Source: Buttiauxella warmboldiae (GTDB lineage Bacteria > Pseudomonadota > Gammaproteobacteria > Enterobacterales > Enterobacteriaceae). From it: a stretch of DNA of 64,000 nucleotides. The DNA lies in assembly GCF_003818135.1 (NCBI RefSeq), contig NZ_RPOH01000042.1, forward strand, positions 1 through 64,000. The letters run 5' to 3'. The translations under genes and the position numbers were made by a program. Each line of letters begins with the position of its first letter. Within the stretch, counting starts at the first letter, position 1. Shown here piece after piece: positions 8,526-18,028 of the stretch. A model generated the notes under the pieces. The model did not search any database. It was not told where the DNA came from and worked only from the letters and a program-made list of their open reading frames with translations.

Positions 8526-9554
8526 TTAGATCGCGCCGCGACGGCTTTTGGCGTAAGTATCAAACGCCACCGCCAGCACGATGATCAGACCCGTGATAAT
8601 CTGCTGGTAGTAAGCTGAAACGTTCATCAGCACCAGTCCATTAATCAGGATCCCCATGATAATGGCGCCGATAATCGTGCCGCTGATACGCCCATAGCCG
8701 CCCATTAATGAGGTACCACCAATCACCACCGAGGCAATCACGCGCAGCTCAAAGGTGATACCCGCCACCGCTTCAGCGCTGCCGAGGCGCGCGCTGAGGA
8801 CAAATCCTGCAAGCCCTGCCAGACAGCCAATCGCCACATACACGCTGACCAGCACCCGCTTAACGTTCACCCCAGCCAGACGCGCCGCCTCCGGGTTGCC
8901 GCCGATGGCATACACAAAGCGCCCCCAGCGGGTTTTATGCAGCGCCAGGTAACCCACAATCGACACAATGGCGAAAATCCATATCGGGATAGAGATGCCG
9001 AGGATATCCCCGCGTCCCCACCAGCGATAACCCGGATCAAACCCGGCAATGGGCGCGCCATCGTTGATCACCAGCGTCAGGCCGCGCCAAATGGTCATGC
9101 CGCCGAGCGTGACAATAAACGGCGGTAGGCGCAGGCGCGTCACGCCAAGGCCATGCAAGAAACCGATAAGCGTACCCAGCGCCAGGCAAATCCCCAGCCC
9201 CAGCAGCCAGCTAAATCCCCCCCATGCATCGGGATCGACGGTGGTGAAGTTATCCCCTTTGATGACCCAGGCGGCGGTCATGGCACATACCGCCAGTATT
9301 GACCCGACCGAGAGATCGATACCCGCCGTGAGGATCACAAAAGTCATGCCGACCGCCATAATTCCGTAGATAGACACTTCGGTCAGGATATTGAAAATAT
9401 TACGTTCGCTCAGAAAGTTACCGTTCTGCGACTGGAAGAAAATCAGCAGCAGGATCATAAAGATCAGTACGCCGAAGCGCTCAAAGAAGGCAATCGGATC
9501 AAAGCGCGATGCGCCCTTTGCCGGAGCCTGATTTTTGGAAATCATCTGCGCCAT
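8526..9554 (-). CDS. Sugar ABC transporter permease (inositol importer)
   Basis: A 342-aa RbsC/XylH-type permease of the carbohydrate uptake-2 family. About ten hydrophobic segments are visible. The family signature around GIDLSVGSILAVCAMTAA and the GGNPEAARLAGVNV cytoplasmic loop, which contacts the ATPase, are present. It sits between the ATPase and the Gfo/Idh gene with short gaps. Myo-inositol is the likely substrate because every neighbour belongs to inositol degradation. Ribose or xylose can be excluded only by context, not by sequence. Confidence 0.9.
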   Translation of the reverse strand: MAQMISKNQAPAKGASRFDPIAFFERFGVLIFMILLLIFFQSQNGNFLSERNIFNILTEVSIYGIMAVGMTFVILTAGIDLSVGSILAVCAMTAAWVIKGDNFTTVDPDAWGGFSWLLGLGICLALGTLIGFLHGLGVTRLRLPPFIVTLGGMTIWRGLTLVINDGAPIAGFDPGYRWWGRGDILGISIPIWIFAIVSIVGYLALHKTRWGRFVYAIGGNPEAARLAGVNVKRVLVSVYVAIGCLAGLAGFVLSARLGSAEAVAGITFELRVIASVVIGGTSLMGGYGRISGTIIGAIIMGILINGLVLMNVSAYYQQIITGLIIVLAVAFDTYAKSRRGAI

Positions 9555-9565
9555 GGGCTCCCCCG

Positions 9566-11113
9566 TTATGCGGCATTTAAAGCGTGGTGGTTGATAGCCA
9601 TCAGGGTCATCAGCCGTTCTTCACTGGCGTCATCACCGTGCAATTCACCGGTGATTCGCCCCTCGCGCAGGGTGATTATCCGGTCAGAAATCGCGAGGAT
9701 TTCTGGTAAATCCGAGGAGATGACAATCACCGCAACGCCTTGCCTTGCCATATCAAACAGCACCTGATGGACTTCAGATTTGGTGCCGACATCAATACCG
9801 CGTGTGGGCTCATCGACAATCAACACCCTGGGGTTAAGCGCCATACAGCGCGCCAGCACCACTTTTTGCTGATTGCCCCCGGAGAGCTTGCGTACCTCCT
9901 GTTCGGCATTGACCATCTTGATCTGCAGCGCCTGACGATAGGATTCAATCAGCACCTCTTCTTTGCGCGGGCTGACGAAATAGCGCCAGAACAGCAATGA
10001 CGACAGGCTTGAAAGCGTGAGGTTTTCGCGAATCGACAACCCCAGCACCATTCCCTCTTTTTTACGGTCCTCCGGGACCAGCGCTATCCCCCTTTCCAGC
10101 GCGTACATTGGGTTTTGCGGCACATAAGGCTCGCCGTCTAACTCAAAACTTCCCTGGGTGAATTTCTCGGCGCCAAACAGGCAGCGGGCGACCTCGGTAC
10201 GGCCTGCGCCCACCAATCCGGCAATGCCCAACACTTCGCCGCTGTGAACGTGAAAACCGATCTCTTTGAGCGCAATGCCGTGCGGGTCGAGCGGCGGCTT
10301 TTCGCGGCTTAATCCCTTCACGGACAGGCGAATGGGCTTGTCTTCATGATGGGTAAGGCTTGCGTCACGACGGGCAAACACCACATCGCGCCCGACCATC
10401 AGACGAATGATCTGCTCAACGCTGGTGCCCGCGACGTCGCCGGAGCCGGTGTAACGCCCGTCCTGAAAAACGGTGAAGCGGTCGCACAGCTGGAAGACCT
10501 CATGCAGACGATGGGTGACGTAAATAGTGCTCACGCCGCGGCCTTTAAGCTCGCGCACCACGCGGTGCAGGCTTTCAACTTCGCTGTCGCTCAGCGCCGC
10601 CGAGGGTTCATCCATCACGATCAGTTTGGCGTTGAGCGTTAACGCGCGGGCAATTTCCACCATCTGTTGCTGCGCAACGCTCAGGCGAGCGACGGGCGTA
10701 GTCGGGGCAATACTGAGCTGCAGATAATCGAGGACCACCTGCGCTTCCTGATTCACCGCTTTAGCATCAACAAACAAATTACGCTGGCGCGGCTCGCGAC
10801 CGAGGAACATATTTTCTGCCACCGTCATATTCGGAAGCAGGTTAAACTCTTGATAAATAGTGATAATACCTTTCTGCTGACGCACTACCGGTGACTCGTC
10901 CACCGCCAGCGTTTCACCGTTAAACCAGATTTCTCCGCTGGTTTGCGGCTGCGCTCCGGACAGCGCCTTTAGCAGCGTGGATTTACCCGCGCCATTTTCG
11001 CCGAGCAGCGCGTGGATCTCCCCGTACCCGACGGTGAGCTGTACTTTGCTCAACGCCCAAACGCCGGAAAAACTTTTTGCCAGTTCGCTGACTTTCAATA
11101 AGGGTTGCGACAT
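9566..11113 (-). CDS. Sugar ABC transporter ATP-binding protein (inositol importer)
   Basis: A 515-aa RbsA-like protein with two ATPase halves. The first half has Walker A GENGAGKSTL (about residues 38-47), signature LSVAQQQM and Walker B LIVMDEPSAAL. The second half has a degenerate Walker A, GLVGAGRTE, but an intact LSGGNQQKV signature and LIVDEPTRGID. This asymmetric pattern is normal for carbohydrate uptake-2 ATPases. The gene lies 11 bp upstream of the permease in the same operon. Confidence 0.92.
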   Translation of the reverse strand: MSQPLLKVSELAKSFSGVWALSKVQLTVGYGEIHALLGENGAGKSTLLKALSGAQPQTSGEIWFNGETLAVDESPVVRQQKGIITIYQEFNLLPNMTVAENMFLGREPRQRNLFVDAKAVNQEAQVVLDYLQLSIAPTTPVARLSVAQQQMVEIARALTLNAKLIVMDEPSAALSDSEVESLHRVVRELKGRGVSTIYVTHRLHEVFQLCDRFTVFQDGRYTGSGDVAGTSVEQIIRLMVGRDVVFARRDASLTHHEDKPIRLSVKGLSREKPPLDPHGIALKEIGFHVHSGEVLGIAGLVGAGRTEVARCLFGAEKFTQGSFELDGEPYVPQNPMYALERGIALVPEDRKKEGMVLGLSIRENLTLSSLSSLLFWRYFVSPRKEEVLIESYRQALQIKMVNAEQEVRKLSGGNQQKVVLARCMALNPRVLIVDEPTRGIDVGTKSEVHQVLFDMARQGVAVIVISSDLPEILAISDRIITLREGRITGELHGDDASEERLMTLMAINHHALNAA

Positions 11114-11156
11114 CAGACTGCTCCTCTGTTGCGCCCGCAGGCGGGCGCATTCAGGC

Positions 11157-12086
11157 TTATTGGCCGGCTTCGCCGATACGCTCGGCTTGATCCAGGTTTT
11201 CCAGGGTAATCACGATCGGAGGGTAATCGGCGCCGGTGATTGCTTTCTTCTCGCGAATGTTTGCCACCAGCTGGCTCATCGCAGTCACCACCGCATAGCC
11301 AGGACGCTGATCGGCGGTGACCTGCAGCCACCCCTCACGTACGCGCGCCAGCGCTTCTGGCACCGCATCAAAACCGGTTACCATAATTTCGCCCGGTTTC
11401 AGCCCTTGTTCCTGCAGCGCTTCGATAGCCCCCAGCGCCATATCATCGTTGGCGGAAAGGATCACCTGAGGTTTTTTCGGCAGCGACGGCAGCACGCTTT
11501 CGATGATGCGCATCCCTTCGGAACGCATCCAGTTACCGGTCTGATCGGCAACAATTTTGTATTTAGCACCGCCCGCTTTCAGGCTGTCACGGATCCCTTT
11601 GGTGCGCTCAATATTGGAAGAAGAGCCGGGCTGGCCGGTGAGCAGGATAATCTCCGCCCCATGGGGAAATTTCGACTTCACGTAGTCAGCCACCGCCTGG
11701 CCGCCTTTATAGTTATTGGCACCAAAGTGCGGCACCTTTTTCTCGGTTATTACCGTGCGATCGAGGGTGACAACGGGCAGCTTCGCATGCTGAATTTCAC
11801 TCACGGCGCTTGAAACGGCGTTAACGTCATTGGGCGAAACAATAAAACCCTGAGCGCCGCGAGTCATTGCGTTTTCAAGATCGGCGGCCTGTTTAGGCGA
11901 GCTGCCCTGGCTGTCGAGCACCTGCAACTGCACCTCCATTTCTTTGGCGGCTTTCACGGCGGTGCGCTGCATATGTACTTCAAACGGCATCGCAAGGTTG
12001 GGCGTGCTAAATACAATTTGCTCGTTTTTGGCCAGCGCCGGAACGGCAGCAAGCGCGATAAGGGCGGTAAGAATTAGCTTTTTCAT
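11157..12086 (-). CDS. Sugar ABC transporter periplasmic binding protein (inositol)
   Basis: A 309-aa RbsB-type receptor. Residues 1-19 are a signal peptide (MKKLILTALIALAAVPALA). The mature chain has the periplasmic-binding-protein-I layout, including DSQGSSPKQAADLENAM, GFIVSPNDVNAV, ILLTGQPGSSSN and ILSANDDMALGAIEAL, which line the sugar pocket in this family. It is the likely myo-inositol receptor of the ABC importer encoded next to it. It is followed by iolG upstream in the transcript with a 31-bp gap. Confidence 0.92.
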   Translation of the reverse strand: MKKLILTALIALAAVPALAKNEQIVFSTPNLAMPFEVHMQRTAVKAAKEMEVQLQVLDSQGSSPKQAADLENAMTRGAQGFIVSPNDVNAVSSAVSEIQHAKLPVVTLDRTVITEKKVPHFGANNYKGGQAVADYVKSKFPHGAEIILLTGQPGSSSNIERTKGIRDSLKAGGAKYKIVADQTGNWMRSEGMRIIESVLPSLPKKPQVILSANDDMALGAIEALQEQGLKPGEIMVTGFDAVPEALARVREGWLQVTADQRPGYAVVTAMSQLVANIREKKAITGADYPPIVITLENLDQAERIGEAGQ

Positions 12087-12117
12087 TGTTATCTCTCTTC
12101 GGTGTCGGGTTCAGGAG

Positions 12118-13104
12118 TTACAACGCAATTTCGCGCTGGCTGCGCAAAGACTCGAGAGCCTTGTCGGCCAGATACAACGCGCGTTCACCATCCTCACCGC
12201 TGCACTCTGGCTGCGCTTCGCCACGTAAAATAGCGACGAAATGCAGCCACTCGGCGGCATAAGCCTCTTGGTAACGCTGCAGGAAGAAGTGCTGCGGAAG
12301 CGCGCTATTACAGCCCTCCGCGCTGAAATGCTGCACCTGGTTTTCCAGCATGTTGCCCGCGCAGAGCAGGCCGCTGGAGCCGTGTAATTCCAGACGCTGG
12401 TCGTAGCCATAGGCCGAGCGGCGGCTGTTAACGATGGTGGCCAGCGCGCCGGAGGCATACTTCAGTACGATAAATGCGGTGTCGATATCGCCCGCATCGC
12501 CAATTGCCGGATCAACCAGGTTGCTGCCCTGGGCATAAATCGCTACCGGCTCTTCCCCCATAATGAAACGTGCCATATCAAAATCGTGAATCGTCATATC
12601 GCGGAACATGCCGCCGGAAACACGGACATACTCCGCAGGCGGTGGCGACGGATCGCGAGAAATAATCAGCAGGGATTCAGGTTTACCAATGCGCCCCTGC
12701 TGCGCTTCGGTTTGCACGCGGCGAAACTGCGGGTCAAAGCGGCGGTTAAAACCAATGAATAGCGGCACCCTGCGCGCTTTCACCACTTTCAGGCAGTCAC
12801 GCACCCGCGCCAGATCAAGATGGACAGGTTTTTCACAGAAGATGGCTTTGCCGTGGGAGGCGGCAAGCTCAATTAAATCAGCGTGTGTGTCGGTGGCGGA
12901 GGCAATCAGCACCGCATGGACATCAGGATCGGCCATCGCTTCATTCGCGCTTTGCTGGCGCGCCTGATATTGCGTGGCAACGCGCCTGGCGTTTTCCTGG
13001 TTTGGATCAACAACGGACCACAGTGTGGTCTGCTGGTGGGCGGCAATATTGGCGGCGTGGATCTGGCCGATGCGGCCTGCGCCCAGTAAGGCAATGTTAA
13101 ACAT
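12118..13104 (-). CDS. iolG: Inositol 2-dehydrogenase
   Basis: Oxidises myo-inositol to 2-keto-myo-inositol with NAD+, the first step of the pathway. The protein is 328 aa. The Rossmann motif LLGAGRIGQIHA is at residues 6-17, the active-site Lys92 is in CEKPVHLD, and Asp169 and His173 in DMTIHDFDMARF complete the triad described for Bacillus IolG. The longer frame from 13167 adds an unrelated N-terminal tail, so I use the ATG at 13104. The gene begins the second part of the operon, behind an intergenic region with an IolR-like operator. Confidence 0.94.
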   Translation of the reverse strand: MFNIALLGAGRIGQIHAANIAAHQQTTLWSVVDPNQENARRVATQYQARQQSANEAMADPDVHAVLIASATDTHADLIELAASHGKAIFCEKPVHLDLARVRDCLKVVKARRVPLFIGFNRRFDPQFRRVQTEAQQGRIGKPESLLIISRDPSPPPAEYVRVSGGMFRDMTIHDFDMARFIMGEEPVAIYAQGSNLVDPAIGDAGDIDTAFIVLKYASGALATIVNSRRSAYGYDQRLELHGSSGLLCAGNMLENQVQHFSAEGCNSALPQHFFLQRYQEAYAAEWLHFVAILRGEAQPECSGEDGERALYLADKALESLRSQREIAL

Positions 13105-13187
13105 AGCGGCTCCCGATATTGGCAATTTTTGCGTCAGGCACCGGGATGTCCCCGGCGGTACGCGCACTGGATTAACGACAGCTCAAA

Positions 13188-13203
13188 TAAAACATTTATT
13201 TCA
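13188..13203 (-). promoter_or_regulatory. Putative IolR operator upstream of iolG
   Basis: On the minus strand the site reads TGAAATAAATGTTTTA. It matches 14 of 16 positions of the TGAAATAAACGTTTCA motif upstream of iolA. The recurrence ahead of two iol genes supports it as the binding site of the divergently encoded RpiR-type regulator. Confidence 0.6.
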
Positions 13204-13379
13204 TTTTAATAAATATTGGAATTATATTTTTGAGCGCAGGTTAACATTTTGTCTATTGCATGAGTTGATTTTGTTATCAAAGTCACAGCATTGAACAATA
13301 TTCAATCAATAAGAATAAATGTCAGATTGATTCTGGTGACAAAGCAAAAAAACGGTCGGGAAAGGCACAGGCAATGAAA

Positions 13380-13414
13380 TGAACATTCCGCGACTGGTAT
13401 CAGCGGAATGTTCA
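13380..13414 (-). terminator. Inverted repeat after iolD, possible terminator or attenuator
   Basis: TGAACATTCCG (13380-13390) pairs exactly with CGGAATGTTCA (13404-13414) across a 13-nt loop. On the minus strand the stem is followed by TTTCATT, a poor U-tract, so it may be a leaky terminator or an mRNA-stabilising hairpin. Confidence 0.5.
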
Positions 13415-13442
13415 GCAGAGAAGATGGAGGTAATAATGGAGG

Positions 13443-15374
13443 TTAGTACTGACGGGCACGTTTAAGCATCGCGAGCGTTTTGGCAGCCGCCTCTTTTACC
13501 GCATCAGAACCCGCAAACTGCGCATCACCGGTGCGCCACCAGACGTCGTAGTCGTGGGTCATGGTTTTTGGCAGCACTTTGATGTCCAGCAGCGTCGGGC
13601 CGGGGTGCTGGGCAGAAGCCTCAAGCGCAGCGAGCAGACTTTGTTCATCGTTGACGCGCCAGGCCCGGCAACCATAGCTTTCAGCATTCAGCGCAAAATC
13701 GACTTTAACCAGCGCCCCATCAAGCAGCCCGGTTTCCGGGTTACGCTTGCGGTTCTCGGTGCCGAAGCTCCCCATTCCGTGGCCCATTTGCAGGTTATTG
13801 ATACAGCCAAAACCTGCGTTATCAAACAGCAGGATAGTGACTTTAATCCCCTCCTGAACCGCCGTTTGCAGCTCTGAGTGCAGCATCAGATACGCGCCGT
13901 CCCCAACCATGGCGTACACCGGTTGCTGCGGCTTCGCAAGCTTCGCCCCGATGGCCGCTGCAATCTCGTACCCCATGCAGGAGTAGCCATATTCCAGATG
14001 GTAGCTATCCGCTGTTTTCACCTGCCAGATACGCTGTAAATCCCCGGGAAGCGATCCGGAGGCCCCTACCACGATAGCGTTTTCTTCAATATGCTGATTA
14101 ATCAGCCCCAGCACGCGCGTTTGCGTCAGGCTCGTACCGAGCGTCTTGCTGTATTCAGCCAGCACCGCATCCAGATGCCCGGCAATTTCAGGGGCCTCAT
14201 CGGGCTGCCAGCGCCTTGCCCAAAGCCGCTGACACTCCTGATGCCAGCTGGCTTTTACACTGGCCGGTTCATCACTCCATCTGGCGCGATATCCCAGGGC
14301 GCGCAGCCCTGTCGTTAAGCTTTCAAGGCCAACCTGCGCATCCGCCAGCAGCGGCGTGGCATCAAGTTTCAGGGCATCAAACTCGGCAACATTGAGCAGT
14401 AAAAACTCCACTTCAGGATGGCTAAACAGCGATTTTGAGCCGGTAGTGAAATCGGTAAGACGCGTGCCGACGCCAATCACTAAATCCGCCTGCGCCGCCA
14501 GCTGGTTAGCCGCAAGGCCTCCGGTTACCCCCACGCCGCCGAGGTTAAGAGGATGGTCGCTGACGATGGCCCCTTTACCCGCCTGGGTTTCCACAAACGG
14601 GAGATTAAAACCGTCAACAAACTGACGGAATGCCGCATGGGCTGCTGAATAACGCACCCCGCCACCGCAGATAACCAGCGGGCGACCTTTGCGTGCAATA
14701 AGATCAAGCGCCGCCTGCAGCCGTGTTTCATCCGGCGGGCGTCGTTCAATCAGGTGCACCCGTCGGGCGAAGAAGCTTTCCGGATAGTCCCACACTTCGC
14801 CCTGCACATCTTGCGGCAAGCAGATAGTGACCGCACCGGTTTGCGCCGGGTCGGTGAGCACTCGCATGGCGCTCAACATCGCGCTCATTAGCTGCTCCGG
14901 GCGATTGATGCGATCCCAGTAACGGGAAACCGGACGGAAGCTGTCATTGGTGCTCAGGCTCAGATCGTGAAATTGCTCAATCTGCTGTAACACCGGATCA
15001 GGCTGGCGGCTGGCGTAAATATCGCCGGGCAGCAACAGCAATGGAATACGGTTAGCGGTAGCGGTCCCCGCCGCGGTTACCATATTCGCAGCCCCGGGGC
15101 CGACTGAGGAGGTCACCGCATAAATCCGCCGACGGCCATGCTGTTTCGCAAAACCGGTCGCCATATGCGCCATGCCCTGCTCGTTACAGCCCTGGTGGAC
15201 CTTAAGATGACCGGGGTCCTCTTCCAGCGCCTGGCCAATCCCCAGCACGTTACCGTGACCAAAGATGGTCATCACCCCCTCAACAAACGGCGTTTCTTCA
15301 CCATCAATCTTGACGTATTGCTGATTCAAAAACCTGACCAGAGCCTGGGCCATGGTCATACGTTGTGTTGTCAT
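13443..15374 (-). CDS. iolD: 3D-(3,5/4)-trihydroxycyclohexane-1,2-dione hydrolase
   Basis: A thiamine-diphosphate enzyme that opens the inositol-derived ring to 5-deoxy-glucuronate. It is 643 aa, the usual IolD length. An N-terminal pyrimidine-binding domain carries the activating Glu region ([13 protein letters not shown]). The central domain is a Rossmann-like TPP domain. The C-terminal PP-binding domain has the [13 protein letters not shown] and [10 protein letters not shown] elements that bind the diphosphate and Mg2+. It lies 12 bp after iolA, so the two are cotranscribed from the iolA promoter. Confidence 0.96.
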   Translation of the reverse strand: MTTQRMTMAQALVRFLNQQYVKIDGEETPFVEGVMTIFGHGNVLGIGQALEEDPGHLKVHQGCNEQGMAHMATGFAKQHGRRRIYAVTSSVGPGAANMVTAAGTATANRIPLLLLPGDIYASRQPDPVLQQIEQFHDLSLSTNDSFRPVSRYWDRINRPEQLMSAMLSAMRVLTDPAQTGAVTICLPQDVQGEVWDYPESFFARRVHLIERRPPDETRLQAALDLIARKGRPLVICGGGVRYSAAHAAFRQFVDGFNLPFVETQAGKGAIVSDHPLNLGGVGVTGGLAANQLAAQADLVIGVGTRLTDFTTGSKSLFSHPEVEFLLLNVAEFDALKLDATPLLADAQVGLESLTTGLRALGYRARWSDEPASVKASWHQECQRLWARRWQPDEAPEIAGHLDAVLAEYSKTLGTSLTQTRVLGLINQHIEENAIVVGASGSLPGDLQRIWQVKTADSYHLEYGYSCMGYEIAAAIGAKLAKPQQPVYAMVGDGAYLMLHSELQTAVQEGIKVTILLFDNAGFGCINNLQMGHGMGSFGTENRKRNPETGLLDGALVKVDFALNAESYGCRAWRVNDEQSLLAALEASAQHPGPTLLDIKVLPKTMTHDYDVWWRTGDAQFAGSDAVKEAAAKTLAMLKRARQY

Positions 15375-15386
15375 ACTTCCCCCCTT

Positions 15387-16892
15387 TTAGCTCAGCGTTG
15401 GCATGGAAAACGCCGCGCTTTGCTGCTGGCTGCTTTCTGGCCAGCGGGCAGTAATGGTTTTCATGCGCGTATAAAAACGGACACCGTCGCTGCCGTGCAC
15501 ATTGAGCGGCCCAAAAATCGAGCGCTTCCAGCCGCCAAAGCTATGGAACGCCATCGGTACCGGGATCGGGACGTTCACCCCGACCATGCCCGCCTGCACA
15601 TCCTCACCAAAGCGGCGCGCCGTGCCGCCGTCGCGCGTGAAAATCGCGCTGCCATTGCCATACTCATGTTGATTAATCAACTCGATTGCGCTGCGGTAAT
15701 CCGCGACTCGCACCACGCACAGCACCGGGCCGAAGATTTCTTCTTTATAGATAGTCATCTCCGGGGTGACGTTGTCGAACAGCGTCGGCCCAACAAAATA
15801 TCCGTCTTCGTAACCGGCAAGCTTCAGGCCGCGCCCATCCACACGCAGCTTCGCCCCCTGTGACTCACCACTATCAATATAGCCGAGCACTTTGGCGCGG
15901 TGTGCCGCAGAAATCAGCGGCCCCATCTCATTTTCTGGCCCTGAGGTCAGGCCAGGCCCCACCCGCAGCTTAGCGATTTGCTGCTCGAGCCTGGCGCAGA
16001 GCTCGTCTGCGGTGTTATCGCCAACCGCCACCACCACCGAAAGCGCCATACAACGCTCGCCCGCCGCCCCGTAAGCCGCACCCATAATCGCGTTAGCCGC
16101 CATTTCCATGTCGGCGTCAGGCATCAGGATGCAGTGATTTTTCGCCCCGCCCAATGCCTGGCAACGTTTGCCGTGCGCGCAAGCCGTCTGGTAGATATAT
16201 TCGGCAATGGGCGTCGAGCCAACAAAACTCACCGCTTGCACCCGCGGGTCGGTTAGCAGCACGTCTACGGCCTCTTTATCGCCCTGCACAACGTTGAACA
16301 CCCCGTCAGGTAACCCCGCCTCTTTCAGTAATTGCGCAAGACGCAGCGCTAATGACGGATCTTTTTCTGAGGGTTTGAGCACAAAAGTGTTGCCGGTGGC
16401 TAATGCGACAGGGAACATCCACATCGGCACCATCGCCGGGAAATTAAACGGCGTAATGCCCGCGCACACCCCGAGCGGCTGCATCAGAGAGTAACTATCA
16501 ACGCCGGTACCAACGTTTGCCGAGTGCTCGCCTTTTTGTAAATGCGCAATGCCACAGGCGAACTCCACCACCTCAAGGCCGCGGGTCAGCTCACCTACGG
16601 CATCGGAATACACTTTGCCATGCTCTTCGCTAATCAGCTTCGCCAGGCTATCCATATGCTCCTCAAGCAGGCTCTTAAAACGGAACATCACGCGAGCGCG
16701 TTTAAGCGGCGTCTGCCGGGCCCAGGCGGAAAATGCCTGCTGGGCGGCAGCGATTGCTTGTTCGGTCTGCTGCGCGCTGCTCATAGCCACCTGGCGGATT
16801 TGCATTCCCGTGGCCGGGTTGAAGATCGCCTGAACGCGCGAGCTATTGCCCGTGACGCATGCGCCGTGAATGAAATTCGCTACCGTCTCCAT
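15387..16892 (-). CDS. iolA: CoA-acylating methylmalonate-semialdehyde / malonate-semialdehyde dehydrogenase
   Basis: Last step of inositol catabolism: malonic semialdehyde plus CoA and NAD+ to acetyl-CoA and CO2. The 501-aa aldehyde dehydrogenase has the nucleotide-binding stretch around FVLKPSEKDPSLALRLAQLL. The catalytic cysteine is in GAAGERCMALS, and EEIFGPVLCVVRV is also present. I use the ATG at 16892 (METVANFIHG); the frame from 16952 adds an unsupported 20-residue tail. It is the first gene of the minus-strand iol transcript, facing the regulator. Confidence 0.94.
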   Translation of the reverse strand: METVANFIHGACVTGNSSRVQAIFNPATGMQIRQVAMSSAQQTEQAIAAAQQAFSAWARQTPLKRARVMFRFKSLLEEHMDSLAKLISEEHGKVYSDAVGELTRGLEVVEFACGIAHLQKGEHSANVGTGVDSYSLMQPLGVCAGITPFNFPAMVPMWMFPVALATGNTFVLKPSEKDPSLALRLAQLLKEAGLPDGVFNVVQGDKEAVDVLLTDPRVQAVSFVGSTPIAEYIYQTACAHGKRCQALGGAKNHCILMPDADMEMAANAIMGAAYGAAGERCMALSVVVAVGDNTADELCARLEQQIAKLRVGPGLTSGPENEMGPLISAAHRAKVLGYIDSGESQGAKLRVDGRGLKLAGYEDGYFVGPTLFDNVTPEMTIYKEEIFGPVLCVVRVADYRSAIELINQHEYGNGSAIFTRDGGTARRFGEDVQAGMVGVNVPIPVPMAFHSFGGWKRSIFGPLNVHGSDGVRFYTRMKTITARWPESSQQQSAAFSMPTLS

Positions 16893-16935
16893 CTGTCCCC
16901 TCTCAGCTGTATGATTGATTGCCAAACACTGTAAA

Positions 16936-16951
16936 TGAAATAAACGTTTCA
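16936..16951. promoter_or_regulatory. Putative IolR operator upstream of iolA
   Basis: TGAAATAAACGTTTCA has TGAAA and TTTCA arms and lies 44 bp before the iolA start in the iolA-iolR divergent region. It closely resembles the site ahead of iolG at 13188-13203. Confidence 0.6.
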
Positions 16952-17139
16952 CTTAATGATTTAACAAAACAAAATTTCATTATTGTGATCGGAAATTCGT
17001 TTTTGAGCTATCTCTCTGCGGCTAATGGGGTAGCAATCGGCCGGGTTTCGCCGCAGATTTGTTTTGGTCTATTTGTTTCATTTTCATGATGGCTGCGGTT
17101 AAATACGTTTCAGCACCCATTTCTTTGAGGAAAGCCAGA

Positions 17140-17991
17140 TTGACTACCGCAACCAACCTGAGCGAGTTGCAGCAGCAGATTCGTGACCGCTACGACAGCC
17201 TGAGTAAACGCCTACAGCAGGTTTCCCAGTATGTGCTGGATAACACCAACAGCGTGGCTTTCGATACGGTGGCCGCAATAGCCGAACGCGCAGCAGTGCC
17301 GCCATCTACGCTTATCCGTTTTGCCAATGCTTTCGACTTCAGCGGCTTCAATGAAATGAAACAGTTATTTCGTATGAATCTGGTGGAGGAGACAGCCAGC
17401 TATATCGATCGGGCGCGGTTGTTCCGCGAGCTGGAAAGCGAGGCGGTGCCAGAAACCCCGCTTGAGATACTACAAGAGTTTGCCCGCTCCAACGCGCAGG
17501 CATTGCAGCAGCTGGCCGCACGCACGCAGCCGGAAATGTTGCAGCGGGCGGTTGCCCTGCTGGCCGAAGCGGAAACGATCTATATCGTGGGTTTGCGGCG
17601 CTCATTCAGCGTTGCTACCTACCTGAGCTATGCCCTAAGCCATCTGGAATGCCGCCCGGTTTTGCTTGATGGGCTTGGCGGCATGCTGCGCGAACAGGTG
17701 AGTCGCATCAAAGCACAGGATATCGTGGTGCTGATTAGCTTCTCGCCGTATGCCCAGGAAACGGTGATGGTCAGCGAAAAAGCGGCAAGCGCCGGTGCGC
17801 GACAGATAGTGATCACCGATAGCCAGATTAGCCCGCTGGCGACATTTAGCGATCTCTGTTTTGTGGTCAAAGAAGCGCAGGTCGATGCGTTCCGCTCCCA
17901 GTCGGCAACGCTGTGCCTGGTGCAATCGCTGATGGTGGCGCTAGCCTATTATCAGGGAACGCCGCGCCCCGGTTTGTCGCCAGAAGCTTAG
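17140..17991 (+). CDS. iolR: MurR/RpiR-family transcriptional regulator of the iol genes
   Basis: A 283-aa regulator with an N-terminal RpiR helix-turn-helix (AAIAERAAVPPSTLIRFANA). A C-terminal SIS domain (about residues 120-260; ETIYIVGLRRSFSVATYLSYAL, SFSPYAQETVMV) probably binds an inositol-pathway intermediate. I choose the TTG at 17140 because GAGGAAAG lies 7 nt upstream. The in-frame ATGs at 17059, 17086 and 17089 lack a comparable site and would add a hydrophobic tail foreign to the family. It is divergent from iolA, as expected for a repressor that acts on the shared upstream region. The start remains the least certain part. Confidence 0.85.
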   Translation: MTTATNLSELQQQIRDRYDSLSKRLQQVSQYVLDNTNSVAFDTVAAIAERAAVPPSTLIRFANAFDFSGFNEMKQLFRMNLVEETASYIDRARLFRELESEAVPETPLEILQEFARSNAQALQQLAARTQPEMLQRAVALLAEAETIYIVGLRRSFSVATYLSYALSHLECRPVLLDGLGGMLREQVSRIKAQDIVVLISFSPYAQETVMVSEKAASAGARQIVITDSQISPLATFSDLCFVVKEAQVDAFRSQSATLCLVQSLMVALAYYQGTPRPGLSPEA

Positions 17992-18028
17992 CCCCATCAC
18001 ATCATGGGGCTCATGAAAAGTGCAGCCT

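Larger units (their letters stand above)
13105..13442 (-). other. iolD-iolG intergenic region with promoter and operator
   Basis: This 338-bp AT-rich gap contains no gene. It holds a motif shared with the iolA upstream region (13188-13203) and an 11-bp inverted repeat just after iolD (13380-13414). A separate promoter for iolG and the transporter genes is likely here. Confidence 0.6.

Noticed and set aside
17990-18011. Hairpin AGCCCCAT/ATGGGGCT between iolR and ybeL as a terminator
   Set aside because: The stem is perfect, but neither strand has a T-run after it, so termination is not supported.
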